Shown here: piece after piece, positions 45,958 to 57,780 of the stretch
How positions within the stretch are numbered: position 1 is the first letter of the stretch
How the letters are laid out: every line of letters begins with the position of its first letter
NCBI RefSeq assembly: GCF_039555335.1
Contig: NC_092642.1
Coordinates: forward strand, 61,483,776 to 61,547,775
Direction: 5' to 3'
Origin: Amphiura filiformis
Taxonomy: Eukaryota; Echinodermata; Ophiuroidea; Amphilepidida; Amphiuridae
Length of the DNA stretch: 64,000 bases
Made by a program: the position numbers and the translations under genes
The notes under the pieces: generated by a model
Seen by the model: the letters and a program-made list of their open reading frames with translations, nothing else
What the model was told of the DNA's origin: nothing
The model's database searches: none

Positions 45958-47103
45958 TCAAACACTTGACAGTATAGTTAACTGGTGCAATATTAACAAA
46001 ATGTCTTTAAATCCAGACAAGTGCAAGGTTATGAGATTGTCCAGGAGAGTTGGTGTTAATAGATCCACTCCACAGTACACCTTACTTAACAAACCCTTAG
46101 GTGTAGTTCATAGTTATAAATATCTCGGCATTATGATTTCTTCAAATCTGAAATGGGGGGACCATGTTAAATCAGTCACTTCAAGAACCTTATATACCTC
46201 CCTCTGCCGTCCAATTCTTGAATATGGTATCCCAGCCTGGCTTCCACATCAAAGTGGACACTTAAAATCCTTGGAAAAAATACAGGGACGTCTGGCACGT
46301 GCCTGTATTCCAGCACCCAGGGGCGAGCTTGAGTATGGTGTACGCCTTGAAAAACTAGGTCTGATGTCTGTGTGCAATAGATACAATTATCTTGCTATTT
46401 CTTTTATTGCCAAGTGTTTTTACTGCAAGCATGATATTGATCATTTGGAGTATATTTCCATCAATACTCGTCATAGTAATTCTCTTAAGTTCTCCCATTC
46501 TTATGCTAGAACCGATAGTTTTAAATACACTGTCTTCAATCGTTTTCCAGTTTATTTTGATCAACTTCCTCCATCTCTCAAAGACCAATTCTTGTTTAGT
46601 ATATTTAATTTCCTGGACAATCTCAAAAAACATTTCAAAACAATTAGCTGGAATTCAAAATAGTTTTTAGTTGGGCTTAGGCTTATTTTTTATTTAAAGG
46701 TTGTGCTTACATTGTATTATCATGCCTCATCTTATGTTGGAGAATGTAGGTAGATTCATCCTTTGCCCTGTTCCCCTGTGCTGATTGTCTGTGTTCTTGT
46801 GGGAATCAATTAGGTTTAGCCACTTTGAAAGTGACTTTGTCACTATCTGGCTATCCCTGCCAGGGGTTCTCTTGTCCTTGGTTTAAATTGTTCCTGGTTA
46901 AGGCATGCCATCTCTCTATTTTCTCCAACATGGGTCAATTCAATTTCAATTTCTTGCTTTATGACCTGCCATGGCTTACATTTTTATATCTTTGCATGTG
47001 TAATTTATATATTTATGTGTAATTTTGATATTGTGCAATATTTTATATGTATATGTGTCTTTTTGCTGGCAAATAAAATGATATGATATGATATGATATG
47101 ATA
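45958..47103 (+). mobile_element. LINE 3' portion with open reverse-transcriptase C-terminus
   Basis: From about 45958 an open frame reads LDSIVNWCNINKMSLNPDKC, then YKYLGIMISSNLKW, LCRPILEYGIPAW and LEKIQGRLARACIP, ending with TAG at 46661-46663. These are the palm end and thumb of CR1/Jockey-like LINE reverse transcriptases. The roughly 230-codon frame is unbroken and a 3' UTR follows, ending in an (ATATG)n tail at about 47083-47103. The 5' part is missing, as in most LINE copies. The open frame suggests a rather recent insertion. Confidence 0.88.
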
Positions 47104-47922
47104 TTTGAAGTCACAGAAACATCTCACGTGAAATTGATTCATGGGCACTAATCAGTCATAATGCTACTTGGCTACCGGCATTAATTATTGATTTATATAA
47201 GTAGGTAAAGAAAATCACACAATATTGACTACGGTGTTACGGAGAAAAGCACCAATTAACCAAAAATTGGGAAAGTCTGACTGAGGTCGCAGTAACGTGA
47301 CATTCACGTGATATCGCGTGGAGCAGCATTTTAAGATTCGTGACTGGTTTAGCCAGAATTTCCCAATTATACGACTTTGCCGAACTTTATGACGACATAG
47401 TAATCCCTGTTTGGTCCTGCAGAAAAGTGTGTTATTATTAGAATATTGAGGACCCTATTTATTTTAAGCCTAATTTGCAGGTGGTAAAGTGTTGTAAACT
47501 GCCCATTCACTAAAGGAGAACACAAACAAATAACCAAGTCACAAAATAAGTCCACAAATAATGAAACCAATGTTTTAATGAAAATAATTAGCGGCCTCAA
47601 TTTCTACAAAATCTACAATTAATTTGTGAATAAATAGAAAAATGAAGTAATATGTATATGGTGAAAATTATCATCATGAATAACGCAAAAATATCAGGTG
47701 TTTTATTGTGTCATTACCCAAGACTAAAGTTGAAAATTTAATATACTCTTGTGCTTTTCAAATTAAATAATGTTACAACCAAACAGCGATGATGACGTCA
47801 AGTGAACAATGACGTCAAGTGAAAAATACAGAGACCATTAACTATCCTTTATTGGTTGCATGTTAAGTCAGATTCCACTTTAACCTTTGTAAACCAAAGT
47901 CCAGATTTGCTGTAAAAGCAGC
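47104..47922. other. 3' flank of gene E
   Basis: AT-rich, no gene seen. 47788-47822 holds two copies of ATGACGTCAAGTGAA, each with TGACGTCA, the CRE palindrome. Position beyond the 3' end of E and before the LINE makes a promoter role unsupported. Confidence 0.5.
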
Positions 47923-50900
47923 TTAGTCTTGCATTCCAGTCGCCTCACAGCTGACTTCCCATAATTTCTTAGCTAATCCAGCATCACGAGTAACTTCCGT
48001 CTCCTTAGTTAAGCAACAGTCGTCAAAATATCCTCCTGTTAACTTGGTAAGAGATTCCTCGAGAGCACAGTATAAAGTTGTCTGAGCCCCGGCCTCTTCA
48101 TCGATTCCAACCAATGTTATAGCAATTCTGCGAACAGAATGAGACTATATTAATTATACTATAATGGTATTCGAACATGTATTATGGCTCCATAAATGGG
48201 TAAGAGGCAATAAATTATTAATTACAATCTGGTAACCACGATAATATTTGTACTAATTTGAAAATACTGAAATCTATTATTTTAATCCCGAATATACAGG
48301 GGTCAACAAAAATATGCTCCAAATTTATTCTGAAGCATACCAAACTATTTGCCTGGTCCGAATGATAGCAGAAATGTAACATTTGTGCGCGTACGTACGA
48401 CCTATAGTTACGGGAGATATGGGGTATTTTGCATTTATATTTTGAACAGAAGTAAAAAAATATAGGTTAGTCCGAAAAGAATAGTTTGCACTGTTTGTGA
48501 TGTTAAGTGACGATAGCTCTGTTATCTCGTTGCTGCGAAAGTTACCAGATATTGCAGATACAGTACAGTGTAAACTACAGCATTTTTTTCTGAAACCCCT
48601 AAGCTATAAAACAAATTACTTCAATTTTACAAAGAGGCATCTACGTAGCATTTTTATTTATGTGATCCGTGGTCAAATAATTTGACATGTTTCAAGTTGA
48701 ACTTGTGCAATTGAAATACGTTAATTAATTTTTCCCTTTACGATCATGCGGGACCAATTTGAGGGTCCTCTAGTGCCGTAGTGTCAAAGTGCTGCTTGGG
48801 CAGTGACATATTGGAATTCATCATTTCACTACCACCACCATCACCACCACCACCACCACCACCACCACCACTACCACCACAACTACTAACACCACTACCA
48901 CCACCACCATAACTACAACCACTACAACCACCCCTACCAGCACCATAACCATAACCATAACTACAACCACCACCACCACCATCAAATACAAATTCGAAAA
49001 AGTTTTACATTTACCTAGTAGCGATACAAAGAGCAAGTCTTGATATTCCTACAAATTCCGTAGATATATTTACAATATCAGTTTTAGTACACCCTGGATG
49101 CAATGCGAAAGCAGATACCCCCGTCCCTGCAAGCCTCCTAGCCAGCTCTTTGGTGAACAAAATATTGGCGACTTTACTCCTTTCGTATTCACATAATCCG
49201 GGATATACTCTTCCCTTGCTACTTTTCTTCTCAAAGTGCATATCCCCAGGTTTAACATAAGTATTGGCAATGGAAGAGACGTTGATGATTCTGCTTGGTG
49301 AAGATTTTTTAAGGAGATCCAGTAGTAGTAAGGTTAGAAGGAAATGTCCAAAATGATTGGTGGCGAAGACCATGTCGTAGCCTTCTGCTGTATAATGATC
49401 TTTTGGTGCTGCGATAATACCTATAAGTAACCATATATATATATTTACTCAACTGAAATTGTCAAGTCACTGTACCTTTGCATGTAGCAACAGGTTTATG
49501 GGTTACCATCCATTTCTCATAAACAAACAATTTGCCTAGTAATTATGTTTATCAAAAACCAGAATAAATCCATATTTGCAACCAGTTGAAATTAAGCTTT
49601 ACTTGGTTTGACAATGTTGTAAACACAGAAGACAATAGCCAACATTCAGCATTAGATTCAAAACATCCCTAGTAAATTTTATGTAAAACGGAGCATATTA
49701 ACAATTAGAATATTTCAAATTAGACTCTGTTCCACAACGTGGATTTTACTAGACTTTTGACATGTTTTTGTGAGGCGGATACACGTAGAATAGATTCTTT
49801 TGCAATATGTGATGGGTCATTTCATTGTTTGTCTGGACTATAAAGTGAGTACCTACCAGCGTTGTTAATTAAATAATCCAATCTCTGTTCTTCTTTGAGG
49901 AATTCTTCAGCAAATCTCCTCACTGATCCTTGGTCAGACAAATCCAGATGCCTGTAGACTACATTGGAACTTCCAGATCGTCTTTGAATCTCTTTCACAG
50001 CTTCTTCTGCTTTCACAGGATTACGACAAGCTATGATGACTCGTGCACCACGGCGAGCCAGGTCGACAGCAGTCGCTCTGCCTATCCCACTATTGCCACC
50101 TAAGTAGGTCAACCACAAACAACTATTAATAATTGTATGCCGTAAAACATCGTCTATAAGCATATAGAGTGCTTCTGATGAAAGCTAAACTATTCCAGGC
50201 GCCATGGAGTTTGAGCAAAAAAAATACAGATCCAAGCATATACAAACAAGTATTATTGTAAGACCAATCTATTGTATTGGTATGTTTACGCTTGTTTCGT
50301 ATCAATTAAGCTTTCATCAAAAACACATATAATGATTATAGACAAGGTTTTATGGTATTTGTTTTTCCTACCGAAGATACTATAAGGTCTTTATAAATGC
50401 TATTAATTTCAACAGATGCTATAAAAACCCCGAAAATGATTATAATATGTATCACGCGATCTTCGTAGTAGAAGCCAGGATCAGGCTATAATTAGGGATG
50501 ACCATCATAATTTCATGTTGCCGCTATTGCTACAAAAGATTGTTTTCTGGAAAGAACTCATCAACAGAGGTATTTTGGTGGTTAAATGGTCAAAATCGGT
50601 CAAAAACTTTTCGAATTATGACTTTTCAAAGTTTCCCATTCTGACCGGTCATTGGAACGAAATAAATTGACGAAGTCTAAAAATACCAATGTGAGCAAAA
50701 TTGGTATAAGCATATATTTACCTTTTTATATTTCTTTATTTTAATATATATATGCAAACATGAAACAAGCATATTGTGAAAGTATCAAAGGGGTTTCTTA
50801 TGAAATGGCACTTTACTAGTCAATAGCATTAAGTATTTCTTCAAACCGAGGCACTGAAATCATGCTTTTAGAAAACATTTGCCAAAAAGCATCCATAATG

Positions 50901-52238
50901 GCCGAAATGGCACAAAATCAAAAGTCCAGGTGAACTTTTTTTCCACAACAATATACACTACACATAAGAAAAATACTAATGTACTACAAGGGATTTTCAA
51001 CATATCCAAACAATCAAGTACCAACATGCACAGCTTTGTCCTGATATCACTTCTAGGGTTTTAACAAAATGTTTAACCTCTATTGTGATTGGCAGCAGCA
51101 TAAGGTATCTCTTTGATAGCTGATAATGCCCAGCCATTCAGCAAGTGGCTAATAACTGACCTTGATAGGCTTGAATGAATACTGTCATCTGCTACAAAAC
51201 CATCACACTCTAGGAACTGGTCACTCCATATGCTACAGGGAGCACAGTACTTTAACAATGGAGTGAAAGACTTATTATTGATTAGGCGCGTATTTTAAAA
51301 GTACAGCTCCTGTGCGTGTATAGCAACAAGTCAGTGCAGATGGTATAAATATAAGAAAATGTTTAGGGTTGAAATCAGGTGAAAAATACATCGAATGGGC
51401 ACGAAACTTCACATTTATGTTCAGAAAGGTGTCTTCTTAGCATGATTCGAAAGGAGTATGGAAATTCCAAAGGGAAGCTGGTGATTTAATTTGTAACTCG
51501 AGATCTACTTGTTCAATTTTTTAACCTTTATACAGAGGGTATGATAGAGGTATTGCTGGCAACTCTGCCAAATTACAGCTCAGTAGGCCACGTTTTTCAC
51601 CTGAAATTATTGACATGAATATTTTGTGCCATTCTTGAGCAGTGCTGAACTCAGCCACGGGCAATTAAGCGCACTGTGGCGATGGACCAATTTTGACTCG
51701 CACTTACAGGAAAATGATATAAGTTATGTTGCTGTAATTTGCAAGATAGTTACAAATTATAATTGGCATTAACATCTCCAATTTTTACAGAAAAATTATG
51801 AAAAATAAAAGAATGAGCTCAATTTAGAAATGTATGTGCAAGCAGTGCACAGTTGAGCTCCCTGCATGTATATGGGAGTGTTCTAATCAAGTTGATGGTT
51901 CATTGGTCATCCCTACTATAATTATTTGATATAGCCGGCCGGGGGAGAATAGTGGACCTGGCACCATGAAGTGCGCAAATACATTCAAATGTCAGTGCAC
52001 ATCGCAATGCCGTTGCTTAATGATAAAGCTATAAGTATATGCTATAAGAAGTAATAACTAATTTGATATTCATTCAATGTATACACCTACCTGTTATAAT
52101 GACCGTCTTGCCTTGCAACTTCACCTTAATTTGCTTACAGTTTCTGCGATATAAGCCACCATTGAGGTGGTATTTTAACCCAAATATGAAGAATATAAAC
52201 ACGATTATTCCGACACCAAGGACTAAAATAAACGCCAT
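47923..52238 (-). CDS. Retinol-dehydrogenase-like SDR, copy E (intact, most divergent)
   Basis: Coding exons, transcript order: 52091-52238, 49857-50099, 49015-49420, 47923-48127; 1002 bases, 333 residues. Exon 3 is 9 bases shorter than in the other copies but keeps the phase. The anchor begins MAFILVLGVGIIVFIFFIF; the cofactor loop is TGGNSGIG followed by RATA where others have KETA; NNAG, NVSS and YERSK are present; the end of exon 3 (ISTEFVGISRLALCIATR) and the C-terminus (WEVSCEATGMQD) differ most from A-D. Splice borders are GT/AG. It lacks the conserved upstream block of B, C and D, so its control may differ. Function as for the other copies; substrate unknown. Confidence 0.92.
48826..48983. 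repeat. (ACC)n-type microsatellite in intron 3 of gene E
   Basis: Imperfect CCA/ACC repeats with CATAACC and CTACAACC variants, about 30 bases before (on the plus strand) the exon 3 donor site. In the transcript it reads GGT/GTG-rich directly downstream of the donor, so it offers many GT dinucleotides near the real one. Confidence 0.93.
50489..51908. mobile_element. Probable 1.4-kb TIR element in intron 1 of gene E
   Basis: TAATTAGGGATGACCAT near 50484 and the inverted TTGGTCATCCCTACTATAAT near 51902 are a plausible pair of ends with TA/TAATTA-like flanks. A stretch near 51262-51312 (AAAGACTTATTATTGATTAG) matches in complement the sequence at about 20940-20990. No coding region was recognised. 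Confidence 0.5.
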
Positions 52239-52722
52239 TTTGAAGCCTTACAGTGACAGTGTTATATGGTCAAAACACTGAACAATTAATATTTTTTGCT
52301 CAATGCTGCATTCAGACAAAATATAGCCTATAAGGTTCATTGGGTTGTTCCAAGTTGTGCTACGTGTGGTAAGCTACGTGTATGTACAGCCTCGGGTGAA
52401 TACAACTCTCGGCCGGATATAACTTCAATAAGTACTTGACATTTCAGGTTTGGTTTGAAGTCGTCACTCAGAACGTTACTGACCAACCTCTATTGTTATG
52501 CATAGTCGTACTTTTCTCGGTCAAATAAAACACAATAATAGTATTATTTCAGTAATGTCTGGTAAAACCACAGTACTTGGATATACCTTTATAAAATCTG
52601 GTCTTAAACTTGGGCATGAAATTGTGTCTTTTAGTGCCAGACCTTTTCGACGTAATATCTGCAGAGTATGATATGAGGTTTGGTGATATCTCAACGATAT
52701 CTCAACGATCTCTCTTGTACCG
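52239..52722. other. 5' flank of gene E
   Basis: The proximal AACACTGTCACTGTAAGGC leader is a diverged form of the leader of A-D. No gene or conserved upstream block is seen. Confidence 0.5.
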
Positions 52723-53489
52723 TTTTCTTGTGGCATTCTTCAGAAGTGAGCGGTCCGTTTACCAATATTTTCGGTCAAATCTCCATTCAATTAACACGGG
52801 AGTTGGCTAGCTATGCCTTGCCCTCACTCACTATTTTACCAAAGTGCGAATATTTCTGAACATCTAACCTAGCTGTAATTTTAGATCATGTTAGAGAAAT
52901 ATATTTTTATATTTATATAAGGTTTTGAGAGTACTTTTAATATTGGCCGGTTATTTTTCAGACAGTGACGTTAACTAGGCAAATGCCTATACTTCTACAC
53001 TATTTGTGCAGGTCACACCTCAATGGCAGAGAGCACTGTGTATTGTGTATAGGAAAACGGACAGTAACTGCAGTATGACTCTTTATTTTTAATGTTAATT
53101 CCATTCTAGGATCTAAACAAGCTTATAGGATGGCTCGTTAACGATTAAAATGATTAGTTATTATAAAAGAATAGTTCATGGAAGCGGCAATCCTCATTAG
53201 CATATGCCGCATTGTTATTAAAATGGGCAATTGTGTCATTAATTCATATTCACATGTTATGGGTAGCATTTTACACCACTACGTAGGGCAAGTCATGAAT
53301 AATTTAGCGTTGTGAACCACTATGTGTCGAGAAATATAGTCGAACGAATTCATTGGAATTAAATTAGTAATAAAAGTATCCCTATGTACGTTTTTATTTA
53401 GGGCTCAAATTGGAGATACTAGGGGAAAGGGAATGATTCTAGTGACATGTCTCTGTTCTAACGGTATTTAAGCCTCTATTGACACACAA

Positions 53490-53640
53490 AAAAAACGTTG
53501 AAATTAAAAGCAATGTAGACAAGATATCATCACAGCATCACCATCTGCTGAAGACGCTAGACGAACTAGTGAAAAGATTCCAGGTGAGCGCAAAATAGTG
53601 TAGTGTTGAAGTTAAACTCTTTAATCATTATATTTACCAC
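53490..53640 (+). mobile_element. Penelope-like 3' remnant
   Basis: SAEDARRTSEKIPGERKIV reads here and resembles the [17 protein letters not shown] tail at the intron-3 foldbacks of genes A and B, followed by the same GTGTTGAAGTTAAACTC ending. Duplicated at 58190-58335. Confidence 0.4.
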
Positions 53641-54414
53641 TACGTATGAATATCCACTCGTATAAAAACAACTTGCCTACACTTTCTTTGAACAAGTTCA
53701 TTTGGATTGTTAGATTTAACTGTTAATATAGTTCTTTTATGCAAATCCAAAAATAATGCAGATGTTTGAACAGTTTAAAAACTGGTGACGTCTCAGCACT
53801 ACTGGTTTTATCAGACTGACAACTCATCATATCTGACCGTTTCCTTATGCAGGCAACAGGAACCACTATAATGCATAGAGGTCGAACAGTGGTGTGACCT
53901 GGAGTCCCGACATTGCTCTTATGAACTCACATCTTTGTCCCTGATATTATGGGCTGTCGCGTCCATAAGTTATAATAAAAAGCGCATTTTAAAGCAACAC
54001 TGCGGTGACAAGGAAATCAAATAATTATTTACATGCATAACAACCATCGTCAGTTTCTAATAAATAAACTCCACGAGATACAAAGCTACACCTGAGTGAA
54101 ACTGTCAACGGAAATTGTTACCACAATTTAAAACCAAGCAAAATGAGACGGAAAAGTAAAACTTTGATTGCTGCAGTTATTTTTAGTAAGAATCAGGCCC
54201 GTACGCAGGATTTGGTGGGGGGGGGGGGCAGAGGATGCAAATTGTGTGGGAGCGGGGAGTACCGCTCCTAGGAAAATGACAGTCATATTTTTAATACTTG
54301 GATAAAATGTTTGTCACAATAACTTACTTTATTGCTTTTGTTGCCACATTTACTGACAGAAGTCGTTTGCAAAGGGAACAAATCTTTTCTGGCAATTTTT
54401 TTTATCATGATTAA

Positions 54415-55616
54415 GGGGGGTACTACACCCATTGCATTTTTTGTGATTTTTTCCATTTTGTGAAGAAATGAGAAAAAAATTGGACAAAGTAGTATGCAAA
54501 ATGAAGGGGCAAATCTTCTCGTTCTATTGGTACATGTAGCATCTGTATCAATGTAGCTTACATGCAGGTAGAAGCCAAAAGGTGGTACATCACTGATATT
54601 TTAAATTCACTTCATTTTGAAAAGCTTACTATCAATGGATTTCGTTAAAAATTTGGATATGTGTTGCTAACTCATTAAAGAAATAATGTTGATATGTAAA
54701 ATGGGAATAAGTGGTTCTTGATGACTTCATGAAATTGGTGATTTTCAGTGCTCCACACCTATCAACAAACGAACTGGTTAAAATGCTTCTATTTTCAATG
54801 TTGAGCTATATTTTGTATTTTTAACTAGCGACATTATTTCACTGAAACCTAATTAAGCCATAGGTAAAAAGTTTCCACAACCAAACTACAGTTATGTTGA
54901 AAACAAATTGCATTTCTCTTCACCTATACCATCAGATTAGGTAGTTTTTCATTAGCTTCACTTTTGTGATTTTGGTACCAATTTTACCTTTGTTTGTCCA
55001 ATCCATTTCTAAATTGTACATTTACATCCATTCCCAAGAAATGTTATTCTATCCATCATAGCATTATATATCCAGTAAAAGACAAACTAGACAAAATATC
55101 AAAAATTGATGCCTTATTATGCTATGTTGATATATCACATGTTGTTCAAAATGGATGCCAACATTTGACCTCAACCCAGTGACCTATAACCTGACCTATG
55201 ATGACCTATAGCCTTATAGAAATCTCTTTTCCAAACAACACATGATAGAGGCTACATAGTATTAAATTTGCTATACCATTCATTGTGGAAGAGATATTTT
55301 AGCATGTCTGGTTGAGCACAGTCTGAAGATGGTATAACAAAAGATATAATTTATTCTATTCAAGTACTCTCCTTGAATAGAATAAATTATGTTCTGTTAT
55401 AAGGCACACGTCTGAGTTACTATAATCCCATAGTAATAGGTAAACAAAAAAAGTATATAAGGCAAAAAGTATATATACTAAAATGGTTTAAAAGCACTTT
55501 GTAGGTAGGGATGTTTTATAAGTTCAGGACATGAGGTGATGAACATATTTATGTACTTCATAAATTTTCAAGAAAAAAATGAGTGGCACTGATGAAAATC
55601 ATGGTATTACACCCCC
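54415..55616. mobile_element. TTAA-flanked 1.2-kb element, copy in unit 1
   Basis: Starts GGGGGGTACTACACCCATTG, ends CATGGTATTACACCCCC, TTAA at 54411-54414 and 55617-55620. Same family as 31539-32760. Confidence 0.9.
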
Positions 55617-56236
55617 TTAAGTCTAGGTAAAGTTATGTCGACGTAAATGGAGGATGGTCAAATTTCGTTTAGTTTTTGATCAAGACAAAATTCACTTAGG
55701 TATAATTACATATCTTGACTCCGTGGTAGAGTAAGAGCTAATAAAAATTTATATACTAGCTTAAATGGCGGATGGATATGCAAGTCGGTATTTGAATTAG
55801 CGTGTATAGTAAACGCATTCTGGATGCGCTGAAGCTTGTTAATGTAACTCATGGGAAGACCATAATACCAGGTTCTCATATTTATAATCTTCAGGATATC
55901 GCATAGATAGCGAAGTTATTGAATTTTAGCAGTGCAAATCCGGTTTTAACATTGTCACTACCCGCGCGCTTGACGAAATATATCACTGAGTTTAATCAGT
56001 TCAGTCTAGCTTGAAAAAAAAAGGCCTTAGCCTGAGTCTCTCTTGTACTTAAAGTCACCTGATTGACCCATGCTTTTCTACAAAACATTTTGATTGACAT
56101 GTCAGGCAACAATAAACAAAAAAGCTAGACTGTACTACGTACGAATTATTTCTCTCATGGAATTTTTTTCCCATGGTATAAAATATTTCTCTAGTCCTTA
56201 CTTGATAACGGTTCAAGTTATCTTTTTTTAAGAAAT

Positions 56237-57058
56237 CATGTTGCAATATTGTCCCGACATGATGCACTTATGGTCCACGGCAAACCCGATTCGACCTTTG
56301 TGGCATTAAACCCAGTTAACAAGAAATTAATCCAGTAAATCGATTCAGTAAAGCAAATAAGCTCATGCATTCGATCACTTAACGGCAACCAGCTTCGATC
56401 GATTACCCTAGCTGCATCGTATGTAAACTCTAATTTGCATAGAGGCTGTGCGTGAAAATATTGATTGCCTCCAAACAACAAAGGCATGATTTGAACCGGT
56501 GTCCTTCACCGTAATCATGGCGCAGTGCAGTCCATTCAATCAAATGTTGCCATCAACCTATTTGATCGCTGTGCATTGTTATGTGTGTGAGACGAACTGT
56601 CGCGGTTGATTGCAATCAAACAAACGATATCTTATGTATTACTTTTTTCCGTGATGAAAAGCGTGATGTTTTATTTAATCACTCTCGAAAAATTTATTTC
56701 TTTTTGTAGGCCTATTACTTTGTTTTGTGATGAAAATCGTGATGTTTTAACTTATCACGCTCTAAAACAAACGATTTCTTATGTATTACTTTGTTTCGTG
56801 ATGAAAATCGTGATGTTTTATTTCATCACTCACGAAAAATTGATTTCTTATGTATCACCTTGTTTCGTGATGAAAACCGTGATGTTTTATTTCATCATCA
56901 CGCTCTAAAACAAACGATTTCTTATGCATTATATTTGTTTTGTGATGAAAATCGGGATGTTTTATTTCATCACGCTCTAAACATATTGTAGTTGTTATAT
57001 GCATTTTAAGAAACAATTCTTATTAAAACAGTATGTTGTTTAGAAAAAATTTAGAAAG

Positions 57059-57134
<76 letters not shown>

Positions 57135-57780
57135 TGATGATGATGTCTCCAAAAGTGTCCCGGGTTTTTTTCTTGCCCTAAATATGAGCTGCTCTCATGT
57201 CTCAGACCAAATAAGGCACTTCAATAATCAATAATCAGTCCCGCGACGGCCACCACTAACTAGCTACTAACTTGGGTTATGGGCGCTGATTTTCATGTTC
57301 ACTGTCACTTACTCATCAGCGAAGTGCGACCTCTTTGTCAATCACCTACAGTACCCAATTTCGGCATACTATATAAGAAACTCATCATGATGATGGAACA
57401 GAGAGTACTTTAAATGTAGCTTGTACCGTTTTCTTGTGGCATTCTTCAGAAGTGAGCGGTCCGTTTACCAATATTTTCGGTCAAATCTCCATTCAATTAA
57501 CACGGGAGTTGGCTAGCTATGCCTTGCCCTCACTCACTATTTTACCAAAGTGCGAATATTTCTGAACATCTAACCTAGCTGTAATTTTAGATCATGTTAG
57601 AGAAATATATTTGCTAGAAGGTTTTGAGAGTACTTTTAATATTGGCCGGTTATTTTTCAGACAGTGACGTTAACTAGGCAAATGCCTATACTTCTAAAGT
57701 ACACTATTTGTGCAGGTCACACCTCAATGGCAGAGAGCACTGTGTATTGTGTATAGGAAAACGGACAGTAACTGCAGTAT
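56237..57780 (+). mobile_element. 1.5-kb repeat-rich element upstream of gene E
   Basis: Inverted copy of 40080-41585. It holds the 71-base minisatellite (56622-56985) and an (ATG)n tract (57059-57147). Its last third also occurs, without the rest, at 52723-53078 because of the tandem duplication. Confidence 0.7.

Larger units (their letters stand above)
52723..56036. repeat. Tandem segmental duplication, unit 1 shared part
   Basis: Nearly identical to 57419-60735; both begin CTTGTACCGTTTTCTTGTGG and end GGCCTTAGCCTGAGTC. The copies differ by scattered single bases and a few small indels (for example in A and G runs and a 9-base CTTCTAAAGTACACT variant). The two lie 4.70 kb apart, so with the stretch 56037-57418 they are one full unit plus a partial second unit. 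The content is repeats, not genes. Confidence 0.95.

Noticed and set aside
47788-47822. Paired CRE sites as a promoter
   Set aside because: TGACGTCA occurs twice but at the 3' side of gene E, with no transcription unit starting there.
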